DNA from: an uncultured bacterium
Lineage (GTDB): Bacteria > Bacillota > Clostridia > Christensenellales > HGM11417
Assembly (NCBI GenBank): GCA_905215695.1
Contig: CAJMQN010000003.1
Location: forward strand, 124,001 to 188,000
Direction: 5' to 3'
DNA: 64,000 nucleotides
The position numbers and the translations under genes were made by a program. The notes beneath the pieces were generated by a model. That model worked only from the letters and a program-made list of their open reading frames with translations. It did no database searches and had not been told where the DNA came from. This document shows positions 36,427-45,444 of the stretch, piece after piece; within the stretch, counting starts at the first letter, position 1, and each line of letters opens with the position of its first letter.

Positions 36427-37446
36427 TCAATCGATATAGAGACCGCCGCTGAAAGAGACCTGTGTGGATTGTTCGGACGTGACACCTTCGCCGACCCAGC
36501 CTCCGATGACGGTCACGAGCGTGCCCGCGGGAAGGGGGATGTCGAGATTGAGCAGGGACCCGGGGCGGACGCTGTATTTTGGCAATGAGGTTCCGCCGAC
36601 GAAGGGCGCGGTATAGACGATTGTGTCCTGCAGAATGTTGAACACCAAAGCATTGCTGTTGCTGATACCGAGACAGACAAAGGGGCGCATGGTGACCCCT
36701 TCGTCGAGGTTGAGCTCGGACCTGTTCGCAAAGAGCGCATAGATGTTTCGCAGAGTGCCGTCAAAGGGCATGATAAAGGAGCTCGGATAGGAATAACTCT
36801 GTGTGATCGTGACGGAACCCGACGCCCATTCGCCGGGTTGAAGGTGCAGTCCGTATCCCGAATCCCCGCCGAATCCGGCGAAAGCGATCGTTTCCGGGTT
36901 GCCCTGCGCGTCGGTCGAAATCTGCGCGCCTGAGCTATTGACATTGGAAAGGGAAAAGGGAATCGTTGCGGCAATGGGACCGCGTTCGCCCTCCGCGCCT
37001 GTGGATCCCGTTGCGCCTGTGGATCCCGTTGCACCTGTGGGTCCCGTTGCGCCCGCGGGTCCCGTCGCGCCACGCGGAATGACAAAGTCCAAAACGTGAT
37101 CGGGAGCCCCCGAGACGTCTATGACCGTCGCGTTTGAACCGGGTTCGCCTGTCGTCGTGTTCCGAATCTGTATGGTTTCGGAAGGTTCGGTCTCGCCCGA
37201 AGGTCCTTGGGGACCCGTTGCGCCCGTTATGCTTGCTCCGGCGGGATCCGTCGGTCCTTACGGTCCTTGGGGACCCTGTATGCCGCGTGGACCCCTGGGA
37301 CCGGGCGGATTTGGTCTCGGGGCGGGACAGCCATCCGGTATCGGACAGCGCGTGGGGCGGCAGTCCGATTGGGGCGGCGGAAATCCGTTTTGACCCGAAT
37401 TGGGCTTACAGGGAAAAAAGCCCTTGGATCCTTCTTGATGAAACAT
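36427..37446 (-). pseudogene. BclA/BclB-like collagen-repeat protein, split by an in-frame TAA
   Basis: One frame of 340 codons with a single stop (TAA, 37258-37260). Residues 1-45 form a Cys/Pro-rich head (DCRPTRCPIPDGCPAPRPN), followed by Gly-X-Y triplets that resume after the stop (GPTDPAGASITGATGPQGPSGE) and again later (GATGPAGATGPTGATGSTG). The C-terminal 140 residues resemble the BclB-type trimeric head domain of exosporium proteins. The stop occupies the Y position of a GP-Y triplet whose neighbours are Gln or Arg, so one transition from CAA is the simplest origin. AAAGGAGG precedes the ATG. A role on the spore surface is inferred. Confidence 0.8.
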
Positions 37447-37548
37447 TCGTATTCCTCCTTTGTCGTAGGCAGCGGATTTTATCCTTTACATCCTATGATT
37501 TTACGGGCACGAAAGGTGAAATCGCAGATATTTTCTCTCTACGAAAAT

Positions 37549-37580
37549 GCCCCGTCTGATTCATCGGACGGGGCGTTTTT
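37549..37580 (+). terminator. Orphan terminator-like hairpin
   Basis: GCCCCGTC / GACGGGGC (37549-37556 / 37567-37574) followed by GTTTTTT on the plus strand, although no plus-strand gene lies upstream of it. Confidence 0.55.
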
Positions 37581-37673
37581 TATCTCTCGGGTATGACAAA
37601 GAATCGAACTGCGCACATGATTCTCGCAGCCCTCGCAAAATCGGACAGGATATGTTGACAACCAGATAAAAAT

Positions 37674-37716
37674 AGCATTTCTCACCGTGAAACCCAGGAT
37701 TCGCGGTGAAAATGCT
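37674..37716 (-). terminator. Terminator of the second AraC gene
   Basis: Imperfect stem AGCATTT(T/C)TCACCG / CGGTGA(A)AATGCT with a loop of about 12 nt, followed on the minus strand by ATTTTTATC. Confidence 0.65.
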
Positions 37717-37744
37717 TTCTAAATAGAATTCTTTTTGGAAAAAT

Positions 37745-38671
37745 TCATTTTTTCTCTAAGGAAACCGTCTGAATAAAATTGTAATTGCTGTCCACATGGT
37801 TGATATAAAACGGTTCGAGAAGATGTTGTTCCCGATATTGTTTCGGCGAACAGCCATGAATTTTTTTAAAGTTAAAATGAAAAGCCTGTTGAGAATTATA
37901 TCCGACGCTTTCAGCAATGTTTTTGATTGACCGATTGGAGAAAAGGAGTAATTCGGATGCGTTTGAAACCCGAATCTCATTCAATTTTTCCATGATCGTT
38001 TGGTTCAGAATTTGTTTGAAGATTCGTTGAAGATGCGTTTCGGAAATATTCAGATGATCGGAAACCATGCGAGAGGAGATATTTCGATGCGAATTCATGG
38101 AGAGATAGGAAAGCGCCCGCTTTAAGTAAATATTGTAGGCGGAAGTCGGTAAATTTTCCTGCGAACACTGAATGACGTCGAGAAAAAGTTGTTTTGCAAA
38201 GATTTCCAAGTAACCGTTCTGATATTCTTCCTTGCTTAATGATATGCTCTTTTGGTAGCGTTGGAGCAGGGAAAGAATATTGCGATTGTCTTTAAAGTGC
38301 AAAACGTCCTTCCATTCGTCAAGAACTTTGGTGGCGGAACGGTATTGTAAGACGTATTCCGAATGTGACAAAAAATCTATCACATTCTGCGCTTGAGAGC
38401 GTAAACCAAATTCGACATTGTAGTAGTTGAGCGAGGATTCCGTATTGATAGAATGCGAAAGAAAGGGTTTAAAAATGACGAATTGACCGGGCTGAATGAT
38501 GTGAGAAATCATTTTATTTTCCCTTTCGGAAAAAAAGGAATAGGTTGCCTCCCCTTTTACAAGATAAAAGAGTTCGAGTGTGAAGTGGGAATGTTCGAGC
38601 ATGAAGGGGCGACCTTGCTGTTCGTTGTACTTAAATACCACAATTTGATAGGGGAGTTGTTTTTTGCTCAT
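37745..38671 (-). CDS. AraC-family regulator with cupin sensor domain
   Basis: A 308-residue regulator. It has an N-terminal cupin-like domain (EHSHFTLELFYLVKGEATYSF, QPGQFVIFKPFLSHSINTES) and C-terminal HTH pair (SSRMVSDHLNISETHLQRIFKQILNQT and IKNIAESVGYNSQQAFHFNFKKIHGCSPKQYRE). It is divergent from the ABC importer operon that it probably activates. The ATG at 38671 is set by the promoter: TATAAT ends six bases before it and no ribosome site exists. Confidence 0.9.
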   Translation of the reverse strand: MSKKQLPYQIVVFKYNEQQGRPFMLEHSHFTLELFYLVKGEATYSFFSERENKMISHIIQPGQFVIFKPFLSHSINTESSLNYYNVEFGLRSQAQNVIDFLSHSEYVLQYRSATKVLDEWKDVLHFKDNRNILSLLQRYQKSISLSKEEYQNGYLEIFAKQLFLDVIQCSQENLPTSAYNIYLKRALSYLSMNSHRNISSRMVSDHLNISETHLQRIFKQILNQTIMEKLNEIRVSNASELLLFSNRSIKNIAESVGYNSQQAFHFNFKKIHGCSPKQYREQHLLEPFYINHVDSNYNFIQTVSLEKK

Positions 38672-38677
38672 ACTCAA

Positions 38678-38705
38678 ATTATACCCTGTTTTCTATCGTT
38701 GTCAA
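38678..38705 (-). promoter_or_regulatory. SigA promoter of the second AraC gene, leaderless geometry
   Basis: On the minus strand TTGACA (38705-38700), 16 bp, TATAAT (38683-38678), six bases, ATG at 38671. Confidence 0.75.
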
Positions 38706-38790
38706 GTGGGAAAGGAACAAAAGCAGACAAAGTAATGTTGGATTTTTTTATATTTTAACAAATTATAATTCATTCTGTGGAAAAACCATA

Positions 38791-38819
38791 TTGACTCATC
38801 GGGAGTGATAAGTTATAAT
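38791..38819 (+). promoter_or_regulatory. SigA promoter of the ABC importer operon
   Basis: TTGACT (38791-38796), 17 bp, TATAAT (38814-38819), then a leader with AAGGAG before the start. Confidence 0.8.
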
Positions 38820-38849
38820 TGTGACAAACTTGTAGGATAAGGAGAAATG

Positions 38850-40547
38850 ATGAAAAGACTTTTTATCAAGAAACTGATTGCTATGATAACGCTTTGCGCG
38901 CTGTGTATTGTTCCGGTTTCGGCATGCGGCGGTAAGGACAATATCGTAAACGACGGTAAGACCGTTAACGTCCGAGTATATAAGGGCGGTTATGGAACTT
39001 CCTGGATATATGCGATGAAAGAGAAATTTGAGGCTCTGTATTCGGAAGAAGGATACAAGATTAACATTCTCACGCCGAGTTCGGATATTACGGGAAATAC
39101 CGTGGTCAACGAATTGAAAAGCGGAAATGCGGTGACAGGCGTGGATCTGTATTTTACGGGTTCCTGCAATTTATATGCCGTAACCGAACAGTTCGGAACG
39201 CTTGTCGAAGACCTGACCGAAACGGTTTGGAAGAAAAATCCGATTGGGTTCGACGGGGAAGAAGAAAATACTCTTATCAAGGATAAAGTGCGTCCGGGCA
39301 TGCTTCCCTATGTGACAAGCGAGACGGACGGAAAGATGTACGGATACCTTTGGACTTCGAGTGTGGGCGGACTTGCTGTCAACTCGAAGAAACTGGCGGA
39401 GTACGGTCTTTCTCTGCCCCGAACTTCGGATGAACTCTGGGCGGTTTTTGACAAAATTTTGAGAGGCGCAAACGGCGTCGGTTCCTCTTTTGAGACCGGA
39501 ACCTTTCCTTTCACATATGCGCCGAGCACAGGTTATCAGATGTATTTGAGCAGTACTTGGCTCGCGCAGTATATGGGAACGGAAGCTTTTGACCGTCTGA
39601 TTCGTCTGGAAGACGAAAACGGCGAAGAAATGCTGGAAGACGGCTATACGCTCTATGACGACCCTGCCTTTGAGGAAATGTTCCGAACCATGTTCCGCGT
39701 TTTCGATCAGAATGTGAGCGCCTACGGCTCTACGACGCAGAGCGTGGAACAGGCGCAGGCGAAACTGGTAAAGGGGAACGCAGTTTTCATGCCTACGGGG
39801 GATTGGATGCTGAACGAAGTCAGCAAAAATTATCCCAATCATTTGCAGGATATTACGCTCATCAATGTTCCCGTCCTCTCGGCAGTGGGAGAAAAACTCT
39901 TCGGAGCGGGCACTGCGCTGAATTTGAGCGAGGCGGACAGCGACAAACTTTTGAGCGAAATCGTACGGCTTGCGGACGAAGAAAAGACTTCGGAGGAGAT
40001 TAAGACGGCAATCAAAGCGGATGCGAATTTCGGATACGATCTCTCCCTTGACGCCGTGCAGGAAGTTATCGACGCGAGGGGAATCTATTATGAGAAGGGG
40101 GTCGAGCACAACTGCTATATTTCCAAGGATTCTCCCATGAAAGACGTTGCCGCACTCTTCCTTCGTATGCTGGCGAGCGAAGATGCCATTTCTCTTTTCG
40201 AGTCGGAGACGAACGGGTCGAGTCCGTTCGGCGGAAAGATCAAAACGACAGAAGACAATCCCTATGAATTTGTCCGTGCGGCAAGCCGGATTGCGAACCG
40301 TTCGGTCAAGCATGAAATCTTCAACGGAACTTTCGGGCTGCGCGCAAAACTTGCGCTGCCAATCTTTCCAAAGAGCGGAGACACGGTCGCAGTCAAAATT
40401 GCGAATCAGCTGATTTCGAAGTATGATGAAAACGGACAGCTTGTCGGTCAGGAATCGGTCTATGACGAGGCGGCAATCAAATTTTACAACGAAGAAAAAG
40501 GATTTATCCAGAGCAAATGGGAAGACTATATTGCGCAGCTCGGATGA
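38850..40547 (+). CDS. ABC importer sugar-binding lipoprotein
   Basis: A 565-residue extracellular solute-binding protein with lipobox VSACGG. Its large size and family-1 features (FDRLIRLEDENGEEMLEDGYTLYDD, AQAKLVKGNAVFMPTGDWMLNEV) fit a binding protein for oligosaccharides. Two ATGs are adjacent; the second has the better AAGGAG spacing. It leads the operon with two permeases. Confidence 0.88.
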   Translation: MKRLFIKKLIAMITLCALCIVPVSACGGKDNIVNDGKTVNVRVYKGGYGTSWIYAMKEKFEALYSEEGYKINILTPSSDITGNTVVNELKSGNAVTGVDLYFTGSCNLYAVTEQFGTLVEDLTETVWKKNPIGFDGEEENTLIKDKVRPGMLPYVTSETDGKMYGYLWTSSVGGLAVNSKKLAEYGLSLPRTSDELWAVFDKILRGANGVGSSFETGTFPFTYAPSTGYQMYLSSTWLAQYMGTEAFDRLIRLEDENGEEMLEDGYTLYDDPAFEEMFRTMFRVFDQNVSAYGSTTQSVEQAQAKLVKGNAVFMPTGDWMLNEVSKNYPNHLQDITLINVPVLSAVGEKLFGAGTALNLSEADSDKLLSEIVRLADEEKTSEEIKTAIKADANFGYDLSLDAVQEVIDARGIYYEKGVEHNCYISKDSPMKDVAALFLRMLASEDAISLFESETNGSSPFGGKIKTTEDNPYEFVRAASRIANRSVKHEIFNGTFGLRAKLALPIFPKSGDTVAVKIANQLISKYDENGQLVGQESVYDEAAIKFYNEEKGFIQSKWEDYIAQLG

Positions 40548-40562
40548 GGTCGGAGAGAGGAT

Positions 40563-41507
40563 ATGAAGGCGTTTCAATATTCCAAACGGGAAAAGAAAAA
40601 TTTCCCATTCATTTATCTCTTGATTGCTTTTCCGGTACTGCAGTTTGCAATCTTTTGGGGGTATGTCAACTTTGATTCAATTATGTTGGCATTCCGTACC
40701 TGGAACGGAGATTGGACGTTTGAAAATTTCGGAAAAGTAATCGAAGCGTTCGTGACGGAGGACGCCTACGGGTATAACCTTTTTCGCACCGTCGGGAGAT
40801 CGTTTTTGCTTTGGGCGGTTCGGAACGTGCTGGTTTTTCCGATTTCGATCGTCACCACCTATGTGCTCTATAAGCGCGTGCTACTGCACTACGGATTCCG
40901 TATTATCTTTATCGTCCCTGCGCTGGTCGGTGGCGTGGTCTGGACTCTTCTCATTCGCAGTCTCGTCTCCTACGACGGACCTGTGCTTGCGCTGGCGGAA
41001 CGCTTTGGTCTCGATATACCGCCGCTTGTGAAACGAAACGGCTTGCTCGGGTCTGCGGAAACGGCGTTCCCGACGCTCTTGGTCGTGACTTTTCTGACGG
41101 GAATAGCGGGAGGCTCTCCCATTTTGACGGGTGCGTTTTCGCGTATCCCAAATGAAATTTTTGACTCCTGCAAAATAGATGGCTTTACCTTTTGGAAAGA
41201 GTTTTGGCACATCTCGCTTCCGTTAATTTGGCCGACGATTGCGACGCTTTTGACATTCGCGTTCTGTTCGGTGCTGACGGACGACTGCAATGTGTTCTTG
41301 TATTCGCAGGGGACGGGAGAACCGGAGATGGCGACGACCGGCTTCTATCTGTACTACATGGTATTCCGAATCTCCAACTCGCCGCTCGGGGAGAAAGCGT
41401 ACAATTATCCTGCCGCCGTGGGTCTGTTTTTGACGGCGTTTACCGTTCCGATTGCATTGACCGCGCGCAAAGTGCTCGATAAAGTTATGGACAACGTGGA
41501 GTTGTAG
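40563..41507 (+). CDS. ABC sugar importer permease 1 (MalF-like)
   Basis: A 314-residue membrane protein with six helices. The ATPase-contacting EAA loop is present in degenerate form (SRIPNEIFDSCKIDGFTFWKEFWHISLPLIWPT). GGAG precedes the ATG. It follows the binding-protein gene by 15 bp and precedes permease 2 by 8 bp. It ends in TAG, directly ahead of the GGAGG for the next gene. Confidence 0.9.
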   Translation: MKAFQYSKREKKNFPFIYLLIAFPVLQFAIFWGYVNFDSIMLAFRTWNGDWTFENFGKVIEAFVTEDAYGYNLFRTVGRSFLLWAVRNVLVFPISIVTTYVLYKRVLLHYGFRIIFIVPALVGGVVWTLLIRSLVSYDGPVLALAERFGLDIPPLVKRNGLLGSAETAFPTLLVVTFLTGIAGGSPILTGAFSRIPNEIFDSCKIDGFTFWKEFWHISLPLIWPTIATLLTFAFCSVLTDDCNVFLYSQGTGEPEMATTGFYLYYMVFRISNSPLGEKAYNYPAAVGLFLTAFTVPIALTARKVLDKVMDNVEL

Positions 41508-41515
41508 GAGGGAAT

Positions 41516-42424
41516 ATGCTGAATACTGCGGAACAAAGACCCTCCCGGCTCAAACTTGCATTCAAGAAATTCGGAAGAAAGCCGTTGGGGGAAAAGATTA
41601 CCTATATCATATTTTTCATCTATTTTTTCCTCACAGCCTGCGTACTTCTCTACCCGCTCATTTGGGCGTTTTTCAATTCGTTTAAAACGGCGGAAGATTT
41701 CTTCGAAAGCTCCTTTGCTCTTCCCCGCGAATGGGTTTTTGAAAATTATCTGACTGTTTTTACAAGTTTCAACTATCGCGGGTTTACCTTTTTGGATATG
41801 CTGTGGAACTCGCTTTGGATCACGGTCGTCCGCATCGGGGTCAACGTGATGTCGAGTGTGCTCTTGGCGTATGCCGTCGCAAAGTTTCGTTTTCCGGGAA
41901 AGAGTTTGCTCTACGGACTGGTGATTTTTACGCAAACCGTTCCCATTGTCGGAAGCGGCACCGCGACCTATAAACTGTTGAGTACGTTGGGCTTTGTCAA
42001 TAACCCCGCGCTCATATGGATTTGCTGGGCGGTGGGTTTCGACTTTGCGTTTATCGTCTTTTACGGAGCATTCAAAGGCGTGAGCGATTTCTATTCGGAA
42101 TCCGCGCAGATTGACGGCGCCAACAATTTTATTGTACTTGTGCGCGTCGTATTGCCGCAGGTCTTTCCCGTGCTGATTGCGATTGCAGTCACGCAGGCGT
42201 TGACCGTATGGAATGACTATACCTTTGTCATGATTTATCTTCGCGATTATCCGAATTTATCTTACGGATTGTATCTGTTTGACAAGGAAGCGGGATATGT
42301 TGCGAATTCCCGCCCGGTTTTCTTCGGCGCGGTGTGTCTGTCGGTTATCCCTGTGTTTGTCATCTATGCGTGCAACCTGAAATTGGTGTTGCAGAACGTG
42401 ACGACCGGGGGATTGAAAGGATAA
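41516..42424 (+). CDS. ABC sugar importer permease 2 (MalG-like)
   Basis: A 302-residue permease with six helices and the EAA loop KGVSDFYSESAQIDGANNFIVLVRVVLPQVFPV. The N-terminal cytoplasmic part is KFGRKPLGEKI. It pairs with permease 1. No ATPase gene is in the operon or window, so a shared MsmX/MsmK-type ATPase elsewhere in the genome should energise it. Confidence 0.9.
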   Translation: MLNTAEQRPSRLKLAFKKFGRKPLGEKITYIIFFIYFFLTACVLLYPLIWAFFNSFKTAEDFFESSFALPREWVFENYLTVFTSFNYRGFTFLDMLWNSLWITVVRIGVNVMSSVLLAYAVAKFRFPGKSLLYGLVIFTQTVPIVGSGTATYKLLSTLGFVNNPALIWICWAVGFDFAFIVFYGAFKGVSDFYSESAQIDGANNFIVLVRVVLPQVFPVLIAIAVTQALTVWNDYTFVMIYLRDYPNLSYGLYLFDKEAGYVANSRPVFFGAVCLSVIPVFVIYACNLKLVLQNVTTGGLKG

Positions 42425-42437
42425 AGAGGAGGAAGAA

Positions 42438-45431
42438 ATGATGAAAAAAAGAAATTGGCTGTGGTGCCTGACTGTGCTGTTGATTGCGGCGCTTGCAGTG
42501 GGCTGCGGCGGAACGGGTGATGATTTTGAGGTGGCGTTCCGGTCGGACGCGCCCGCAAGTATTCAGCTCGGCGAAAGCATTGACCTGGACGATTACGTCC
42601 TGCCAGTGACGGTGCAGGGCGCGACTGCGACGTATTCGGCGAAGTATCTTTCGGAGGACAAGAAAATCCCGATAGAGGGAAAAGTATTTTTACCGACCAA
42701 AGCGGGCGAATACGAACTGAACTATTCGGTGACAGTCGGAAAGACAACCAAGACTGCGACACCCTTCCGTCTGACGGTTGAGAGCGCGCCCGTTACGCTC
42801 ACTGTGGACGCAAATCCCGTCATTTTTGAAAAAGGCGCTACCGTCAATCTTGGCGTGCTGCCCGCGCGGGTGAGCGCGACGCCTGTACCCGCCGACGCGG
42901 AACTGTCGCTGACGCAGGCGAAGTACTCTTACAGAGAGATTTCTGCCGCCGAAACTGTGACGGACAGCGAGACGATCGACCTTTCGGGTCTTACGAGCTA
43001 TACCTTCGAAAAGGCGGGCGATTATCTCTTTACCTGCCGGGCGTCCAAGGAGGATAAATTTGCCGAAAAGGAGTTCCGCGTGGTCGTAGTAGATCCGGAT
43101 TCGGTCCCCGAACACTTGCGGGGCGAAGGGAATATTCGCAACGCCGAGTTCGGTGCGGACGGTTGGGTGCGCCTGATTCAGAACGGCACACGTTCCAAAG
43201 TCTCCTATGCGGTGCTGGGAAACTATGCGCAGGGTTCGCGAATCGGCGTGGAATTTACGGGAAAAAATATTCCGCAGTTGGGTTTTCTCTGCGCGACGGA
43301 TACCGCAAATTCCGAACCGAACGGTCTATACTCCGGCAGTGGGTTCGTGCTCTCCTTTGAATATAACAGCACGGACAAATACTTTGTCTGGGGACCCGAA
43401 AAACTTCGTTCGAACGCGGTCAAATCCGCGGTTGCCGAACGTGATGAGTTGTTCGGAAGAGAGGATCTTGAGGACGGAAAGCGGTACTATCTCGACGCGG
43501 CAATCGATGCCGCCGAAAACGGAAAAACAGGCTGGATCACCTGGAATATCTATGAAATCGGAACGAACGGTTCGGGAAGACTTGTAAAACAGGTGCTAAA
43601 ATCGGGTTGGACGGATGCGTCCGCCTCCATTCCGCAGGAAGGAAAAATGGTGCTCTACGGTTCCGTCTATGACGACGTGACCTGCAAGGTTTTCTTGCCC
43701 GGGGAAGGTGCGCTGAAACCGGACGATATTTCCTATGACGAAAGCGCGCAGGAACTGCGTTGGAGCGCGTACGCCGGCGCGCAGGGCTACTTTGTCAAAC
43801 TGAATGAAAACACCGCGGTGTTCTCCGCGAAGAACAGCTATTCGATCCCAATCGGCGAGAATCGCTTGGAGTACGCCGATATCCGTGTCTATGCGATTAC
43901 GGCGGAAGAGCTTGTGTTTGCTTCGTCGGGCGCGGCGACCGTGCCGGGCAGGATTATGACGCACAATGCAAACGGAGCGACCGACCTTGCTAAAAAATAT
44001 GTAAAGCTGGACAAAGCGACTTGGGTGGACAACGATTACACGGATTCCGGCTATCTTGCCTTTAACGAGGATTTTGCCGCGGGCACTTATGTCACGGTGG
44101 AATTTAACAAGAATCAGAGTCTGTTTTTGCCGGTATTCGGGTTCTTCATGGATGAGTTGACCTCGAATCCGGGCAAGACGGGTACGACGAAAGGAATCAT
44201 GATCTCGGCGGATATTCCCGCAAACGGTTTTCAGGTCTGGGGTCCCAATCTTTACGACGGAAAAACAACCTCTTCCATTCGTCTTGCGAACAGCGTTTCT
44301 CTTGGGGCGAACGGCTACAGCGAGATTCGGAAACGGGAAGACTTCGCGAAATTTATCTTTACGGTAGGCGTTGACCGCAATACGGAAACGGGGCGTTACA
44401 CCGCGCGCGTGATCGGACTGTGGGAGGACACCGCCGGCGACCGGCATCTGATAGGGGATTGCAGTGCGGAATTCGAAATGGAAGGTTTGCCCGAGCGCGG
44501 AAAGATTGTGTTTTTTGCTTCCCGAATCGAAGCGATATCCTTCAATTTCAAAAATCCCGAGCCCCTTGCTGACGAAATGAGTACCTTGACGGTTTCGGGC
44601 AGACGCATTTCCTGGGAAACGGTGCAGGACGCGGAAGGATATATTGTTTCTGTCAACGGAAAATCGGAAATTGTGCAGGAGACCTTCTATGAAATCGCGC
44701 CTTCTCCCTACGGCGAGACATTGACGATCTCCGTCTGCGCGCTGATTGGCGGAAAACCCACTTCGGCAAAGTACGCACACCTTGAAAATACCGGATTTGT
44801 GAAAACGTCGAAAACGACCGGTTTGGACACATCCGCAATGAAAGTCAAATTGCCGCAGAATTCGGACAGCGTCACATATTCCGACCAAGCGTATCTCGGA
44901 TTTGACCTGAATTATTCTGCGGGGACGTATGTTCGCGTGGATACCGCAGGAAACGGATTGCCTCTCTTTGGATTCTTCATGGACGAACTTTCTGGTAAAA
45001 TCGGCGCCGCAGGGGACGCAAAGGGACTTTTGGTGAGCGGCGATATTCCCGCAAACGGCTTGCAGCTATGGGGACCGGAAATGTTTGACGGACAGATCGG
45101 CGCGACGCTGCGCGTACCGGATTCCGTCAATGCGACATTGACCGGTGTCGATCCGATTCGGAAACAGTCTGATTTCAAAAACTTTGCGTATATCATGGGC
45201 ATAAACGCAAGAGAGGGCGGATATACGCTGGACGCACGGCTCTATTGGGTGGATACGTCCGAAAAAGCGCATGAAGTGTATGTCGGCACCTATGATTTTG
45301 AGATGGCGGGTCTGCCCGAGACGGGAAAAATTGCAGTGTTTGCCTCCCGTTTGGCGATTGTGGATATTGTAAAATTCTATCTGCCCGGGACGCTTGCGGA
45401 GTTGACCGAAGGCTTGGATTTTGCGGAATAA
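42438..45431 (+). CDS. Large lipoprotein with three repeated beta-sandwich units
   Basis: A 997-residue lipoprotein (signal ending ALAVGCGG). After two Ig-like modules near residues 25-210, a unit of about 220 residues occurs three times. The second and third copies are clear paralogues: SGYLAFNEDFAAGTYVTVEF ... LPVFGFFMDELTSNPGKTG ... DIPANGFQVWGPNLYDG against AYLGFDLNYSAGTYVRVDT ... LPLFGFFMDELSGKIGAAG ... DIPANGLQLWGPEMFDG. The first copy is more diverged (QGSRIGVEFTGKNIPQLGFLC ... KYFVWGPEKL). Fibronectin-like linkers (ISWETVQDAEGYIVSVNG) separate them. I recognise no named family; cell-surface glycan binding for the adjacent importer is likely. GAGGAGG precedes the start. Confidence 0.7.
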   Translation: MMKKRNWLWCLTVLLIAALAVGCGGTGDDFEVAFRSDAPASIQLGESIDLDDYVLPVTVQGATATYSAKYLSEDKKIPIEGKVFLPTKAGEYELNYSVTVGKTTKTATPFRLTVESAPVTLTVDANPVIFEKGATVNLGVLPARVSATPVPADAELSLTQAKYSYREISAAETVTDSETIDLSGLTSYTFEKAGDYLFTCRASKEDKFAEKEFRVVVVDPDSVPEHLRGEGNIRNAEFGADGWVRLIQNGTRSKVSYAVLGNYAQGSRIGVEFTGKNIPQLGFLCATDTANSEPNGLYSGSGFVLSFEYNSTDKYFVWGPEKLRSNAVKSAVAERDELFGREDLEDGKRYYLDAAIDAAENGKTGWITWNIYEIGTNGSGRLVKQVLKSGWTDASASIPQEGKMVLYGSVYDDVTCKVFLPGEGALKPDDISYDESAQELRWSAYAGAQGYFVKLNENTAVFSAKNSYSIPIGENRLEYADIRVYAITAEELVFASSGAATVPGRIMTHNANGATDLAKKYVKLDKATWVDNDYTDSGYLAFNEDFAAGTYVTVEFNKNQSLFLPVFGFFMDELTSNPGKTGTTKGIMISADIPANGFQVWGPNLYDGKTTSSIRLANSVSLGANGYSEIRKREDFAKFIFTVGVDRNTETGRYTARVIGLWEDTAGDRHLIGDCSAEFEMEGLPERGKIVFFASRIEAISFNFKNPEPLADEMSTLTVSGRRISWETVQDAEGYIVSVNGKSEIVQETFYEIAPSPYGETLTISVCALIGGKPTSAKYAHLENTGFVKTSKTTGLDTSAMKVKLPQNSDSVTYSDQAYLGFDLNYSAGTYVRVDTAGNGLPLFGFFMDELSGKIGAAGDAKGLLVSGDIPANGLQLWGPEMFDGQIGATLRVPDSVNATLTGVDPIRKQSDFKNFAYIMGINAREGGYTLDARLYWVDTSEKAHEVYVGTYDFEMAGLPETGKIAVFASRLAIVDIVKFYLPGTLAELTEGLDFAE

Positions 45432-45444
45432 GCGGAGAATAAAA

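Noticed and set aside
919..37260. Reassignment of TAG and TAA to glutamine in this organism
   Set aside because: Both internal stops can derive from Gln codons, but many intact genes end in TAA or TAG at sensible places directly before the next ribosome site (for example TAG at 41507), and no suppressor tRNA is in the array.
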